In this document: piece after piece, positions 1 to 8,851 of the stretch
How the letters are laid out: the number at the start of each line of letters is the position of its first letter
Position numbering within the stretch: the first letter of the stretch is position 1
Assembly (NCBI GenBank): GCA_024234855.1
Contig: JACKNN010000005.1
Span: 302,059-366,058 of the forward strand
DNA length: 64,000 nt
Direction of reading: 5' to 3'
DNA from: Pseudomonadales bacterium
GTDB lineage: Bacteria > Pseudomonadota > Gammaproteobacteria > Pseudomonadales > Halieaceae
Position numbers and translations under genes: made by a program
Notes under the pieces: model-generated
Databases searched by the model: none
What the model was told of the DNA's origin: nothing
What the model saw: only the letters and a program-made list of their open reading frames with translations

Positions 1-26
1 GCCGTAGGTGAGGCGGCCAAATGGGT

Positions 27-707
27 TTAAAAACGGTGGGCGATACCCACGTGATAGACGAAGGGGTCGATCTGGGTCTTGAACCGGACGTCGCCCACAT
101 CGGTACTGACCGTCGCATTGGTCTCGATATCGATATACCAGACCGCCAGGCTGAGCGCCCAGTTCTTGGCGAAGGGGATGTCCATGCCCGCTTGCGCGGC
201 CAGGCCGAAAGAATTCTTGAGATCCAGGCTGGTCTTGGTAGAACCAATGATCGTGTTGAGGGTGTCGTCCAGTTGCTTGTCGGTCTCCTCGTCGAAGAAC
301 GCGGTGTAGTTCACGCCTACGCCCAGGAAGGGCTGCCAGCCTTCCTTGCCGCCGCGCGGATACCACTGGGCGCTGATCGTCGGGGGCAGTTGCTTGGTGG
401 AAGCGGCATTCAGGTTCACACCGTGGCCATTGAGGGTGATGTCGTGCTCAAAAGGCGTGGCTGCCAGCAACTCAATGCCGACGGTGTCGGTGACCATGTA
501 CATCGGGATGACGCCGAACTGGGTATCGTCGCCCACTTCAGTGTGCAGCGTCGGTACGCCGGGCAGGTTAATGTCGCTGCTGTCTGAGTCGGGGTCTACG
601 TTTACCGCGCCGAGGCGCAGGACAAAATCACCCTTCTCGTAAGCCTGGGCCATCATGGTGCCGCCCACGAGGGTCGCTGCCAGTGCGATTGTTAACGCCT
701 TTTTCAT
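27..707 (-). CDS. ompW: OmpW-family outer membrane protein
   Basis: Predicted 226-residue outer-membrane beta-barrel of the OmpW family, thought to form a small channel for hydrophobic compounds. The N-terminus MKKALTIALAATLVGG followed by MMAQA is a clear Sec signal peptide. The mature part starts with YEKGDFVLRLGAVNVDPD, the typical first OmpW strand, and the protein ends in HVGIAHRF with the C-terminal aromatic residue expected of barrel proteins. I chose the ATG at 707 because AGGAG lies just upstream on the minus strand and the signal peptide begins there; a longer frame to 803 adds no credible sequence. The length fits the family. It stands alone, with a 190-base gap to the next gene. 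Family assignment is firm; the substrate is unknown. Confidence 0.9.
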   Translation of the reverse strand: MKKALTIALAATLVGGTMMAQAYEKGDFVLRLGAVNVDPDSDSSDINLPGVPTLHTEVGDDTQFGVIPMYMVTDTVGIELLAATPFEHDITLNGHGVNLNAASTKQLPPTISAQWYPRGGKEGWQPFLGVGVNYTAFFDEETDKQLDDTLNTIIGSTKTSLDLKNSFGLAAQAGMDIPFAKNWALSLAVWYIDIETNATVSTDVGDVRFKTQIDPFVYHVGIAHRF

Positions 708-897
708 TACATCACTCCTGTGTTGGATTGGGGTGCAGTCGGGCTGCACCAGCTGGCAGCCATGATATTGGGGAGCGCCGCGACGTACCTTGATGTCAAT
801 CAAGATCAGCGGCCGTCGGCGGGTGTGCGCCCGGTACTTTTACACAAAGGCACGTAAATTCAGCTTGCCCGGCGGCTAAACCCCCGGGGCGCTTCGG

Positions 898-1569
898 CTA
901 TTGCCAGGGGTGATCGAGATCGCGACCGCAGCCATACAGGGTTTCGCCCTCGAGCGTGACGGTCACCCCGCTGGGAAAGGTCTCACCGGACAGGGTGTCC
1001 ACGCAGGGCTCATCGATGACCTCGACCTGCAGTTCCACCGCTTCGGTCACCGCGTGCCAGCGCCGCCGCTGGCCCTGAACCTGCGCCCCCGGGTCCGGGG
1101 TGAGAAGCCGCCGCATACCGGTGTCACCGGTAAATAACAGGTGTTGCCCCGCCTGGATTTCCAGCGACCACCCCGGCTCGTTGCCGATGGCGCGAAAATC
1201 CACACCCCGGCGCCGCGCATCCTCCCAGGGGACGCGCCAGGGCTGGAGCGCGCAGCCCATGTACTGCTCACTGCCCAGGGTCAGCATGGCCTCGTCCCCC
1301 TTGCTCCAGAATTCGATGTCCCCCTCCTGGTACTTCGTGCCCGAGGCGCTGCGCACCTGCGACAGGACCACATAGCGATCGGGCAACCAGAGGGCCATCT
1401 CCCCGGGCCCCAGGCGGGCGATGAAGTCAAAGCCATTGCAGTCATACACCAGGGTGCTGGCGAGCGGACGCCCGTCGGGCTGAAAGTCCGCCCCGGGATC
1501 GGCGGCCCGCACCGGACCGCTCCCGCAACCGGCCAGGGCGACACAGATGGCGAGCGACCGGGCTACCAC
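898..1569 (-). CDS. Lipoprotein with MliC-like lysozyme-inhibitor domain and COG3650-like C-terminal domain
   Basis: Predicted 223-residue outer-membrane lipoprotein. The GTG at 1569 gives a signal sequence ending in the lipobox ALAGC, with the lipidated Cys at residue 15. The first half (YDCNGFDFIARLGPGEMAL to YMGC) resembles the C-type lysozyme inhibitor fold (MliC/PliC): YxC at the start, a paired Cys at the end. The second half begins NEPGWSLEI, a signature of the COG3650 lipoproteins often fused to or found beside MliC domains. The start overlaps the stop of the upstream TauE-like gene by 7 bases, so translation is probably coupled; no good Shine-Dalgarno site is visible. Reading the frame back to 1719 would remove the lipobox from the N-terminus, so I reject it. 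The domain calls are from motif recognition only. Confidence 0.75.
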   Translation of the reverse strand: MVARSLAICVALAGCGSGPVRAADPGADFQPDGRPLASTLVYDCNGFDFIARLGPGEMALWLPDRYVVLSQVRSASGTKYQEGDIEFWSKGDEAMLTLGSEQYMGCALQPWRVPWEDARRRGVDFRAIGNEPGWSLEIQAGQHLLFTGDTGMRRLLTPDPGAQVQGQRRRWHAVTEAVELQVEVIDEPCVDTLSGETFPSGVTVTLEGETLYGCGRDLDHPWQ

Positions 1570-2276
1570 AGCGCCAGCACTATCATACGCAGGGCCAATA
1601 CCGTGACCAGCAGGCGGAACCCGGTATGGAAATCCCGCTGCGGTACCAGGGCGCGCAGCCGGGTGCCCACCCAGGAGCCAAAGATCCCCGCCAGCACCAT
1701 CGCGCTGACCAGTTGCCACCAGGGGGCGAAACTGAAGCCGATGGCGAAAAACGCGACCAGGCGCAGGGCGTGGTTGAGGGTCATATACACCGCGGTATTC
1801 ACCACCAGCCAGTCGCGTTCACTGTTGCGCTGCAGCAGCACGGCCGCCCCCAGCGGACCGGTGGCACCGGCGAGCATGCCGAGGCCCGTCTGGCAGAAGC
1901 CGAGAATGGCCAGCGCGAGCTGGCCGCCGCCGCGCACCAGCGGCACCGGCAGCCAGGTGAATACGAGGACAAACAGGCCGATGAATGCCGGCAGCCAGCG
2001 CAGGTCCAGGGCCTGGTAGACCTGTGCGCCCAGCCAGCCGCCGGCCACCGCCCCGGCGGTGAAAGCCGGCACGATGGCCAGGTCGATGGCGCGCCAGCCA
2101 AAAGCGGCCCGGGAGAGATTGCTGGCCAACTGGGTCAGCGCGTGCAGGGGCAGGAGGGCGGCCGTGGGCACCAGGCCAGGCATGATCATCAGCAGCAGCA
2201 CCCCGCCGCCCATGCCGATCACCGCGGTGAGGCAGGAGGTAAGGAAAACTATCGGCACCAGGGCCAGTTCAGGCAT
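1563..2276 (-). CDS. TauE/SafE-family membrane transporter
   Basis: A 237-residue polytopic membrane protein of the TauE/SafE (DUF81) family, whose members are proposed exporters of sulfite, sulfoacetate or other organosulfur anions. It begins MPELALVPIVFLTSCLTAVIG and shows the family's early GMGGG motif in the first membrane pass, then about seven to eight hydrophobic segments. The ATG at 2276 is preferred because it starts the first membrane helix; the upstream extension to 2489 is hydrophilic and lacks family character. It is probably cotranscribed with the downstream lipoprotein, whose GTG start overlaps its stop codon. The substrate cannot be inferred from this context. Confidence 0.85.
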   Translation of the reverse strand: MPELALVPIVFLTSCLTAVIGMGGGVLLLMIMPGLVPTAALLPLHALTQLASNLSRAAFGWRAIDLAIVPAFTAGAVAGGWLGAQVYQALDLRWLPAFIGLFVLVFTWLPVPLVRGGGQLALAILGFCQTGLGMLAGATGPLGAAVLLQRNSERDWLVVNTAVYMTLNHALRLVAFFAIGFSFAPWWQLVSAMVLAGIFGSWVGTRLRALVPQRDFHTGFRLLVTVLALRMIVLALW

Positions 2277-2323
2277 TGTCAGCTTCCAGCGGAGGCGTGA
2301 TCCCGCCGCGGCCGGGGGCTCAG

Positions 2324-3163
2324 CTATCCGTATTTGATGAAATCGAGACAGTTCCGGTTGAACATGGCCTCGTGCTCTACCATCACCCAGTGGCCGCACT
2401 CGCTCACCAGGATGAGTCGCAGGTGGCGGATGTTGCGGGCCAGCGCCATGATACCGTTCTCCGGCATCATTTTCTCGTCCAGGCCCCAAAAACCCAGCAC
2501 CGGGCAGTCGAGTTCGTGCAGCCGGTCGGTCAGCACGGGTACCTTCATGGTCGCCATGACATGGCCGTTCATGACCTGCATGACCTGCATGCGCTCGGCC
2601 ACCAGTTCATCCGTGGCGAATGTCGGGTCGTACAGGAGGCCGGTGGCAAACAGGTCTTTCATCACCGCGGGTGTCACCGGCTCGCCCGAGCCAAACACCT
2701 TGAACACCTTCTGCATACCGGGCATGGCCTGGTACTCGGGCAGTTCGCTGAGACCGCCGGGGGCCATCAGCACCAGTTTCTCCACCAGGGCGGGATATTC
2801 CAGGGCGAGCCCGAGCGCCACTGCGCCTCCCAGCGAATTGCCGACCAACACGCAGCGTTCCACGCCGGCGCAATCCAGTGTTTGCTTTACGCACTCCACA
2901 AAAAAAGACAGGGGGTGGTCGACATCGGTGGGCTTGTCGGAAAAGCCGTAGCCGATCAGGTCCGGGACGACACAGCGATAACCGGCTGCCACCAGCGCCG
3001 GGTAATTGCCCTTGAAATTGCTGTGGCCGCTGGCACCAGGGCCGGAGCCGTGCAGGTAAACTACCACCGGGGCCGCGCCATCACCCTCGTCGAGGTAATG
3101 TATGCGGTAGCCGTTGGCGCAGTCGGCATAGCGGCCCTCGGGTAACAGTCCTTTCATCAGCAT
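2324..3163 (-). CDS. Meta-cleavage-product hydrolase-like alpha/beta hydrolase (HsaD/BphD type)
   Basis: A 279-residue alpha/beta hydrolase of the C-C bond hydrolase group that cleaves vinylogous 1,5-diketones made by extradiol dioxygenases. Visible motifs are HGSGPGASGHSNF (oxyanion region, diagnostic of this group), the nucleophile elbow GNSLGG, the acid residue in GLDEK and the catalytic His in CGHWVMVEH. The ATG at 3163 has GGGAGG at good spacing; a TTG at 3196 overlapping the previous stop is possible but less likely. It directly follows an HsaA-like monooxygenase, so the pair resembles part of a steroid or aromatic ring-cleavage pathway. No extradiol dioxygenase or HsaB-type reductase gene is present in the window, so the substrate is open. 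Confidence 0.85.
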   Translation of the reverse strand: MLMKGLLPEGRYADCANGYRIHYLDEGDGAAPVVVYLHGSGPGASGHSNFKGNYPALVAAGYRCVVPDLIGYGFSDKPTDVDHPLSFFVECVKQTLDCAGVERCVLVGNSLGGAVALGLALEYPALVEKLVLMAPGGLSELPEYQAMPGMQKVFKVFGSGEPVTPAVMKDLFATGLLYDPTFATDELVAERMQVMQVMNGHVMATMKVPVLTDRLHELDCPVLGFWGLDEKMMPENGIMALARNIRHLRLILVSECGHWVMVEHEAMFNRNCLDFIKYG

Positions 3164-3192
3164 GGCACCCTCCCCGGGCTCAGATTGCTTGG

Positions 3193-4419
3193 TCAAATGG
3201 CGAAATCCGTGTTCTCTTCGCCGAACAACACGCCCCCCATGTTAACGGCAAAGGGGGTGGAGTGATTGGCGACGTGCGCCTGGCTGGCCAGTATATCCAG
3301 GTGGTAGGCCAGCAGTTCGCTGTCCAGCCGGATACCGCCGCTGCCGGCGGCCTTGAGCATACGACTGGACAGGGCCAGGCAGCGGTCCGCCACCACCGCA
3401 GAATCGTAGCGGTAGCGCACCCGGTCTTCGATGGGAATTGGCTCGCCCGCGCGACAGCAGGCCATCATGGCGTCGAAGTTGCGGATCATGGTGAGTTTCA
3501 TTTCCTCAAGCGAGGTTTTTACCTCAGCCGCGAGCTGGCGCGCCCAGGGATCGTTCTTCATTTTCACCGGGCCCGCCTGGCGGGTTTTCGCCACTTCAAC
3601 AAACGCTTCCAGGGCCCCCTCGCAGGCGCCCAGGGTGGCGGTACACACCGCCCGTACGAACACCTGCATGAACGGCATGCGGTACAGGGGCGCGGTATTG
3701 ACGGCGTTGCCGGGGTTGTTACACAGAAACCCATCCATCGACTTGTGGGTGCGATGCTCCGGCACGAACACGTCGTCCACCACGATATCGTGACTGCCGG
3801 TGCCCTGCAGGCCCACCACGTCCCAGTTCTCGACGATGGTGTAGTCGCTGATGGGCAACAGGAATGTGCGGTAGTTGGTCATATCAAACGGCGCCTGGGG
3901 GGTCGGCACAACCGCCCCGAGGAATACCCACTGGCAATGCTGGGAACCGCTGGAAAAACTCCAGCGGCCGCTCAGGCGAAAGCCGCCGTCGACGACCTTG
4001 ACCTTGCCCACAGGCGCGTAGGAGGAGGATATCAACACCGTCGGATCATCGGCCCACACATCCTGAGCCGCCCGGTCGTCGAACACCGCCAGCTGCCAGT
4101 TGTGAACCGCGATCACCCCCAGGATCCAGGCGCTGGAGGGACAGTGGCGCGCCACTTCCACGCCCACCGCGTAAAACACCTGCGGATCCATGGCATAGCC
4201 GCCCCACTGCTCCGGTTGCAGAATCTTGAAAAAACCTGCCGCGTGGAATTCCGCGACCGTCTCGTCCGGCACCCGGCTGGCGGCCTTGCACTGCGCCTTG
4301 CGCATGCGCAGGGCGGGCGCCATGGCGCGGGCTGCCGCGATCAATTCCTTCGCCCTGGGGCTGTCGAGTCCATACTGGTCCATCATGTCACCTGTTTTTT
4401 TAGTCTGATGTATCGTCAT
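3193..4419 (-). CDS. Flavin-dependent monooxygenase, HsaA-like (acyl-CoA dehydrogenase fold)
   Basis: A 408-residue protein of the acyl-CoA dehydrogenase superfamily, in the branch of reduced-flavin hydroxylases such as HsaA (3-hydroxy-9,10-secoandrostatriene-dione hydroxylase). The stretches SSAWILGVIAVHNWQLAVF and ISSSYAPVGKV, then GRWSFSSGSQHCQW, are typical of HsaA-like oxygenases rather than of true acyl-CoA dehydrogenases. Members need a partner flavin reductase and O2; none is visible nearby. ATG 4419 has GGGAGA at about 6 bases. A second possible start pair (ATGATG at 4386/4383) sits after AGGTG, so the true N-terminus could be 11-12 residues shorter. It is followed 29 bases later by the C-C hydrolase, most likely in one operon. 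The substrate is unproven. Confidence 0.82.
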   Translation of the reverse strand: MTIHQTKKTGDMMDQYGLDSPRAKELIAAARAMAPALRMRKAQCKAASRVPDETVAEFHAAGFFKILQPEQWGGYAMDPQVFYAVGVEVARHCPSSAWILGVIAVHNWQLAVFDDRAAQDVWADDPTVLISSSYAPVGKVKVVDGGFRLSGRWSFSSGSQHCQWVFLGAVVPTPQAPFDMTNYRTFLLPISDYTIVENWDVVGLQGTGSHDIVVDDVFVPEHRTHKSMDGFLCNNPGNAVNTAPLYRMPFMQVFVRAVCTATLGACEGALEAFVEVAKTRQAGPVKMKNDPWARQLAAEVKTSLEEMKLTMIRNFDAMMACCRAGEPIPIEDRVRYRYDSAVVADRCLALSSRMLKAAGSGGIRLDSELLAYHLDILASQAHVANHSTPFAVNMGGVLFGEENTDFAI

Positions 4420-4507
4420 TGATGTCTCCCGCCTGCCGGCAGGAAATCCCGTCGCTATCTAACCGCAAAAGCACACGGGAGCACATCATCCATTTGGGGT
4501 ATCACCG

Positions 4508-5371
4508 TTATTCCACCACGGCATCACCGAAGCAGGTGGTGTCGCCGAAGTACGCCCTGGGAGAAACCGGCTGCCGGCCATCGATATCGGTCACACCGTA
4601 TTGTGCGGCGAGTTCGGCGGCGATCCAGACCTGGCCGCTCCTGCTCATGAGCTGCGGATCCCGCGCCAGGGCATCGATCACCCGCCCGCTGAATTCCGGT
4701 GACTCGGCGTTGTCGGCCATACCGGCGTACTTCTCGGGCTCCGCCGCGAAGACACGACGGCTGCGCTCCGTTGCCAGCAACCCCATCCACAGGGAAATCA
4801 CCGCCACGCCATGGGGCCTGAAATCAACCGCCATATCGTGCGCCAGCTTGTCAGTACCGGCCTTGCCCGCACCATAGGCGGGGCCGTGCATGTATATCCT
4901 GCCGCCAAAAGAGGAGGTGTTGACGATGAGTCCCTCGCCATTGGCCAGCAACAGGGGCGCGGCAAACCAGCTCGCGACATAGTGGCAACGCAGGCCCACA
5001 TCCAGTATATCGACCAGCGCCAGGGGCTTGTCCCAGAACGGGCCGGTGGCGGTCAGGGCGTCGTTGATGACGGTGGCGTTGTTGACCAGGATATCCAGCC
5101 TTCCCCGCTCCTGCCGCACGCGCTCGAAAAGCTGCTCCACCTGAGTGTCATCGGCATGATCGCAGTAGACCGCGACGCCCCTGCCGCCGGCGGCAGTCAC
5201 AGCAGCGGCGGTAGCCTGCACCGTACCGGGCAGTGAGGCGTCACCTTCCCGCCGGGTGCGCCCGGTGACATAGACCGTGGCGCCGGTTGCGCCCAGCGCG
5301 ACGGCGATCCCCCTGCCAGCACCCCGGCTGGCACCGGTGACGACCGCGATCCTGTCCCGCTTCAGGCCCAT
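4508..5371 (-). CDS. Short-chain dehydrogenase/reductase
   Basis: A 287-residue classical-type SDR, probably an NAD(P)-dependent oxidoreductase acting on a hydroxy or keto group. The cofactor motif TGASRGAGRGIA is near residue 12, the NNAT structural motif lies in the middle, and the catalytic YGAGK (Tyr and Lys) appears after SSFGG. It is somewhat longer than the usual 250 residues. The ATG at 5371 with AAGGT upstream is preferred to the in-frame GTG at 5392. It is upstream of, and parallel to, the HsaA/HsaD-like pair with an 88-base gap and may be cotranscribed. The substrate is unknown. Confidence 0.85.
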   Translation of the reverse strand: MGLKRDRIAVVTGASRGAGRGIAVALGATGATVYVTGRTRREGDASLPGTVQATAAAVTAAGGRGVAVYCDHADDTQVEQLFERVRQERGRLDILVNNATVINDALTATGPFWDKPLALVDILDVGLRCHYVASWFAAPLLLANGEGLIVNTSSFGGRIYMHGPAYGAGKAGTDKLAHDMAVDFRPHGVAVISLWMGLLATERSRRVFAAEPEKYAGMADNAESPEFSGRVIDALARDPQLMSRSGQVWIAAELAAQYGVTDIDGRQPVSPRAYFGDTTCFGDAVVE

Positions 5372-5476
5372 GGGATTACCTTTACGCTGCACGATGACTT
5401 ATCTACTATCCGGGTAACATACTAAAGGCTGTGGCGGGGCGAACCAAGCAACCGCTGGCAAAGGCGTCACACACAT

Positions 5477-6283
5477 ATGCGGCGGTGCAATAAATCATCC
5501 ACCCCGGGAAGGCCCCGCGCACGCGCTGTGGTCGGCCTGCTGCTGGCGACGCTGGGCACCCTGTCCCTGGTGGCCGGCGGCGCCCGGGCGCAGGTGACGG
5601 CCGATACCCGGGAGATCTACAGCAGCGCGGCGCCGCCGTGGTTGCGCGCCGTCGGCAGGCTGGCAGTGCCCGGCAGCAGGTACCGGGACGGCAACCGCCA
5701 GCACCTGCGGGAGGACTGCAGTGCCACGCTGGTCACGCGCTCCGCCGGGGCGGCCGCCGATACCATCGTCACTGCCTGGCATTGCCTGGAGCATTACAAC
5801 GACCTGAGCAGGCCGATCATGTTCACCCTGCTGGCGGGGGTCGAGCCTGCGCCGCGCACCATCGAAGCCTATCGCCTGGCGGACGGCGGGGGCATGCACG
5901 CGGACTGGGCGCTGCTGCGCCTGCGGCAGCCGGTGGCGGCAGCGGCGGTGGCCGCACTGGAGATTCAATCGGGCCGGACCGATCCGGGACAGCTTATCAC
6001 CATGGCCGGTTATTCGCGCGACCCCGGCAAGGGCGGCGGCGGCACCCGCCTGACCTTCGATCCGGCCTGCCTGGTCACGCGGCTGGACGTCGCCAGCAGC
6101 GAAAGCAACTGCCTGGCTTACAAGGGTGCGTCCGGCGGCGCGGTGGTACAGCAGTCTGTCAATGGCGAACCCCGTTTCAGCGGGGTGATCTCGGCAGGCG
6201 ATGGCGCCAACGTAAGCACCTTCGTACCGGTCACAACCTTTCGCGGTGCCATCGGGCTGTACCTCACCTCAAGCGGGCGCTAG
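5477..6283 (+). CDS. Secreted trypsin-like serine protease
   Basis: A 268-residue exported peptidase of the S1 (chymotrypsin) fold. A signal peptide with a hydrophobic core (VVGLLLATLGTLSLVAGG) and the cleavage site ARA-Q at residues 38/39 directs it to the periplasm or outside. The catalytic triad is visible: His102 in TAWHC, Asp143 in HADWALL and Ser219 in GASGGAV. Paired cysteines around the His and Ser loops suggest disulfides. It is divergent from the SDR gene and converges with trhO, the two 3' ends overlapping by 15 bases. The natural substrate is unknown, but the protease assignment is firm. Confidence 0.88.
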   Translation: MRRCNKSSTPGRPRARAVVGLLLATLGTLSLVAGGARAQVTADTREIYSSAAPPWLRAVGRLAVPGSRYRDGNRQHLREDCSATLVTRSAGAAADTIVTAWHCLEHYNDLSRPIMFTLLAGVEPAPRTIEAYRLADGGGMHADWALLRLRQPVAAAAVAALEIQSGRTDPGQLITMAGYSRDPGKGGGGTRLTFDPACLVTRLDVASSESNCLAYKGASGGAVVQQSVNGEPRFSGVISAGDGANVSTFVPVTTFRGAIGLYLTSSGR

Positions 6284-7228
6284 CGGGTTCCCGGCGCCAG
6301 GGCGCTGTCGCACCGGGGGCGGTGCGCCCACGTGGGCTTCGCCGCGGGCCTGGGCCAGTTCAATCTGCTTCTGCCGCTCCCGGAAGCGCGCCACCTGGTC
6401 GGCTGTCAGCGTGTCGAAACAGCGCGGGCAACAAACCCCTTTCTGGTACTTGTCCGACCGTTTGTCCTGCTCGGTTATAGGGTGTCGACAGCCGTGGCAC
6501 TGGTCGTACCGCCCTTTTTCCAGCCGGTGATTGACCGCCACCCGGTTGTCGAAGACAAAGCACTCGCCTTCCCAGATGCTCTGTTCCTCGGGCACCTCCT
6601 CCAGGTACTTGAGGATGCCGCCCTGCAGGTGATAGACCTCTGCAAAGCCCTCCTGCAACATGAACGCCGAGGCTTTCTCGCAACGGATCCCGCCGGTGCA
6701 GAACATGGCGATTTTCTTTTGCTTGCGCGGGTCGAGGTGGCGGCGCACATACTCGGGAAACTGCCGGAAAGTGGTGGTGTGGGGATCGACAGCGCCGCGA
6801 AATGTGCCAATCCCGTATTCATAGTCGTTGCGTGTATCGATGAGCAGCACCTCCGGGTCTGCCACCAGGGCGTTCCAGTCGGCGGGCTTCACGTACGTGC
6901 CCACGGTCAGGTTGGGATCGATACCGGGGATACCCATGGTCACGATCTCCCGCTTCAGCTTCACCTTCATGCGGTAGAACGGCATGTGGTCATCCACCGA
7001 CTCCTTGTGCTCGATATCGGCCAAACGGGAATCCGCTCGCAGGTAGGCGAGCACGCGGTCTATGCCTTCACGACTGCCGGCGATGGTGCCGTTGATGCCC
7101 TCCTGTGCCAGCAACAGGGTGCCGCAGGTGCCCGCCTCCCGGCAGGCATCCAGCAGGGGCTCCCGCAGCTCGTGGAAGTCGTCCAGGGCAACAAATTTGT
7201 ACAGCGCTGCAACAATGACGTCAGGCAT
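6269..7228 (-). CDS. trhO: tRNA uridine(34) hydroxylase, rhodanese-related (TrhO/YceA)
   Basis: A 319-residue protein of the TrhO (YceA) family, which hydroxylates U34 of certain tRNAs to 5-hydroxyuridine in an oxygen-dependent reaction. The N-terminal acylphosphatase-like part contains the family motif AQEGINGTI, the rhodanese domain follows (residues about 113-215), and the active-site loop FCTGGIRCEK holds Cys177 and Cys183. A C-terminal Cys-rich segment (CHGCRHPI, CCPRCFD) matches the family's zinc-like tail. It lies 9 bases downstream of the BolA-like gene, so the two are probably cotranscribed. The last residues overlap the convergent protease gene. Confidence 0.92.
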   Translation of the reverse strand: MPDVIVAALYKFVALDDFHELREPLLDACREAGTCGTLLLAQEGINGTIAGSREGIDRVLAYLRADSRLADIEHKESVDDHMPFYRMKVKLKREIVTMGIPGIDPNLTVGTYVKPADWNALVADPEVLLIDTRNDYEYGIGTFRGAVDPHTTTFRQFPEYVRRHLDPRKQKKIAMFCTGGIRCEKASAFMLQEGFAEVYHLQGGILKYLEEVPEEQSIWEGECFVFDNRVAVNHRLEKGRYDQCHGCRHPITEQDKRSDKYQKGVCCPRCFDTLTADQVARFRERQKQIELAQARGEAHVGAPPPVRQRPGAGNPLAPA

Positions 7229-7237
7229 ACCGATCTC

Positions 7238-7561
7238 CTAGCCCTGCGCGGCATTGCTGCCGCCATGACACGCGGGTGAAGCGGGCGCGGCCTGCTGCCG
7301 GGCCTGCCACTCGGCCCCGGTGTAGGTGTGCAGGGCCAGCGCGTGCACGGGTCCCGCCAGCTGGTCGGCGAGCACCGCATACACCTGCTGGTGGCGCGCC
7401 ACCTTGCGCTGTCCCTCAAACCGCTCGCTCACCAGCACCACCTTGAAGTGGGTCTCGGAGTTGGCCGGGACACTGTGCTGGTGACTTTCGTTGACCACCT
7501 CCAGCAACTGCGGGGCGAACGCGCACGCCAGTTCCTGCTGTATTTCCTGTTGCACCGTCAT
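7238..7561 (-). CDS. BolA family protein
   Basis: A 107-residue BolA-family protein. BolA proteins work with monothiol glutaredoxins in iron-sulfur cluster handling and some act as stress-linked regulators. The sequence shows the class-II KH-like core, with SHQHSVPANSETHFKVVLVS containing the conserved His and the following region FEGQRKVARHQQVYAVL, both characteristic. The C-terminal tail after HALALHTYT is Ala/Gly-rich and poorly conserved. Translation starts at ATG 7561. It is followed after only 9 bases by trhO. No glutaredoxin gene is in the window. Confidence 0.9.
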   Translation of the reverse strand: MTVQQEIQQELACAFAPQLLEVVNESHQHSVPANSETHFKVVLVSERFEGQRKVARHQQVYAVLADQLAGPVHALALHTYTGAEWQARQQAAPASPACHGGSNAAQG

Positions 7562-7630
7562 GGCAACCTCCGCCAGAAAAAGGAGCGAAATTATAACCGA
7601 GCCGGGCCGTCCGCGACAGCCGCCGCAGCG

Positions 7631-8680
7631 CTAGTCGCGGCGGCGGCGACTTGCCCGGAACTGCCCGGGCGTCTGGCCGGTCCATTTCTTGAAGGAGCGG
7701 TGAAAGGCGCTGGGGTCGGTGAAACCCATCTGCAGGGCCACTTCGTTGATGGACAAGTCCGGCCGGTCCAGCCACAGCACAGCCGCCTCACAGCGGGCCT
7801 CGTCTTTCAGTTGCTGGAACGTGGCCCCCTCCCGCTTGAGCCGGCGCCGCAGGGTGGGCGCCGAAATACCCAGCGCGCGGCTGATGGTGTCAAAGCCGGG
7901 AAAACCTTCACTGAAATCGTGTCCCATCATGGCCTTGACCTGCACCGACAAGCTTCTCTCCCCCGGGTGGTTATCCATAATCAACAACTGGTAGGGGGCT
8001 GTATTCAGGAAATCGCGCAGCGAGTGCTCGGTATGCACCAGCGGCCAGCCCAGGCAGGCGCTGTCGAAATACAGCAGGTCACTGGCCTGGCCAAAGTAGA
8101 GCGGGCACCCGAACAGGCGTTCATACTTGTCCAGGCGCGCCGGCGGGGCGCCACTGAAATCCACCCGCTTCAGGGCGATGGGGCGCCCGCACAGCCAGCC
8201 GAAAAACCGGTGCCAGAGCGAAAGCCCGTAGGCGTTGGCGACTGCGGACCGGGCGTCGCCGCTGCGCGCGGGGGCGGCATCCAGAGTGCGGTAACCGACC
8301 CGGGCGTACTGCTCACTGAAGTTGGCGTAGAGCTGGCTGCGCTCGTCGAAAAATGTGCGGTAAAACTCGGCCGCACGCTGGATCGCCTGACCGAGATTGC
8401 GGCAGGAAATGATGCAGTAGCACATCATCCGGAACGCGCCCGGCGTGGTCAGCTCGCTGCCGGCAAACCCGAAAGACTCATCCTGCAGCAGGTGCAGAAC
8501 CTGCTGGTACACCCGGGAATACTGCATGGCGCTGACCTGGGAGCGGTAGCCGGCTGCGTTTTCATCCGTCGGGTCAAAATCGAGGCCGGCGGTGGCGAGA
8601 ATGCCGCTGAAGTCATAGCCCCGGTCGCCCACCATGCGCAGCAGCGTGTTGACAAAACGCGTGGGAACACCATCACTCAT
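7631..8680 (-). CDS. AraC-family transcriptional regulator (OruR type)
   Basis: A 349-residue regulator. The N-terminal two thirds resembles the arabinose-binding-like domain found in OruR/ArgR-type AraC proteins (the stretch ELTTPGAFRMMCYCIISC is typical). The C-terminal 100 residues form the double helix-turn-helix domain: LGISAPTLRRRLKREGATF, then the second helix and the family signature MGFTDPSAFHRSFKKWTG. ATG 8680 is chosen; the frame extends to 8716 but has no better start. Regulators of this subgroup often control fatty acid, ester or amino acid catabolism. Its target is not evident from its neighbours. A second regulator of the same type is at 41,545. Confidence 0.9.
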   Translation of the reverse strand: MSDGVPTRFVNTLLRMVGDRGYDFSGILATAGLDFDPTDENAAGYRSQVSAMQYSRVYQQVLHLLQDESFGFAGSELTTPGAFRMMCYCIISCRNLGQAIQRAAEFYRTFFDERSQLYANFSEQYARVGYRTLDAAPARSGDARSAVANAYGLSLWHRFFGWLCGRPIALKRVDFSGAPPARLDKYERLFGCPLYFGQASDLLYFDSACLGWPLVHTEHSLRDFLNTAPYQLLIMDNHPGERSLSVQVKAMMGHDFSEGFPGFDTISRALGISAPTLRRRLKREGATFQQLKDEARCEAAVLWLDRPDLSINEVALQMGFTDPSAFHRSFKKWTGQTPGQFRASRRRRD

Positions 8681-8851
8681 GTAGCTTCTATTACCGATAC
8701 CAGCACAGCGGCGCATGTTAACAGATGTCCGCGCTATTGGTCAGGCCGGTGCTCAAGCCATCAGGGATGCGATGTCATCAGCTGAGGAGCGACCATCATT
8801 CTGAAGGGTAGAACATATTTACCGCACCATTGATAGAACTGTGTGAGACAG

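Noticed and set aside
1563..1719. Upstream extension of the lysozyme-inhibitor-like lipoprotein to 1719
   Set aside because: It would bury the lipobox inside the protein; the GTG at 1569 gives a proper lipoprotein signal.
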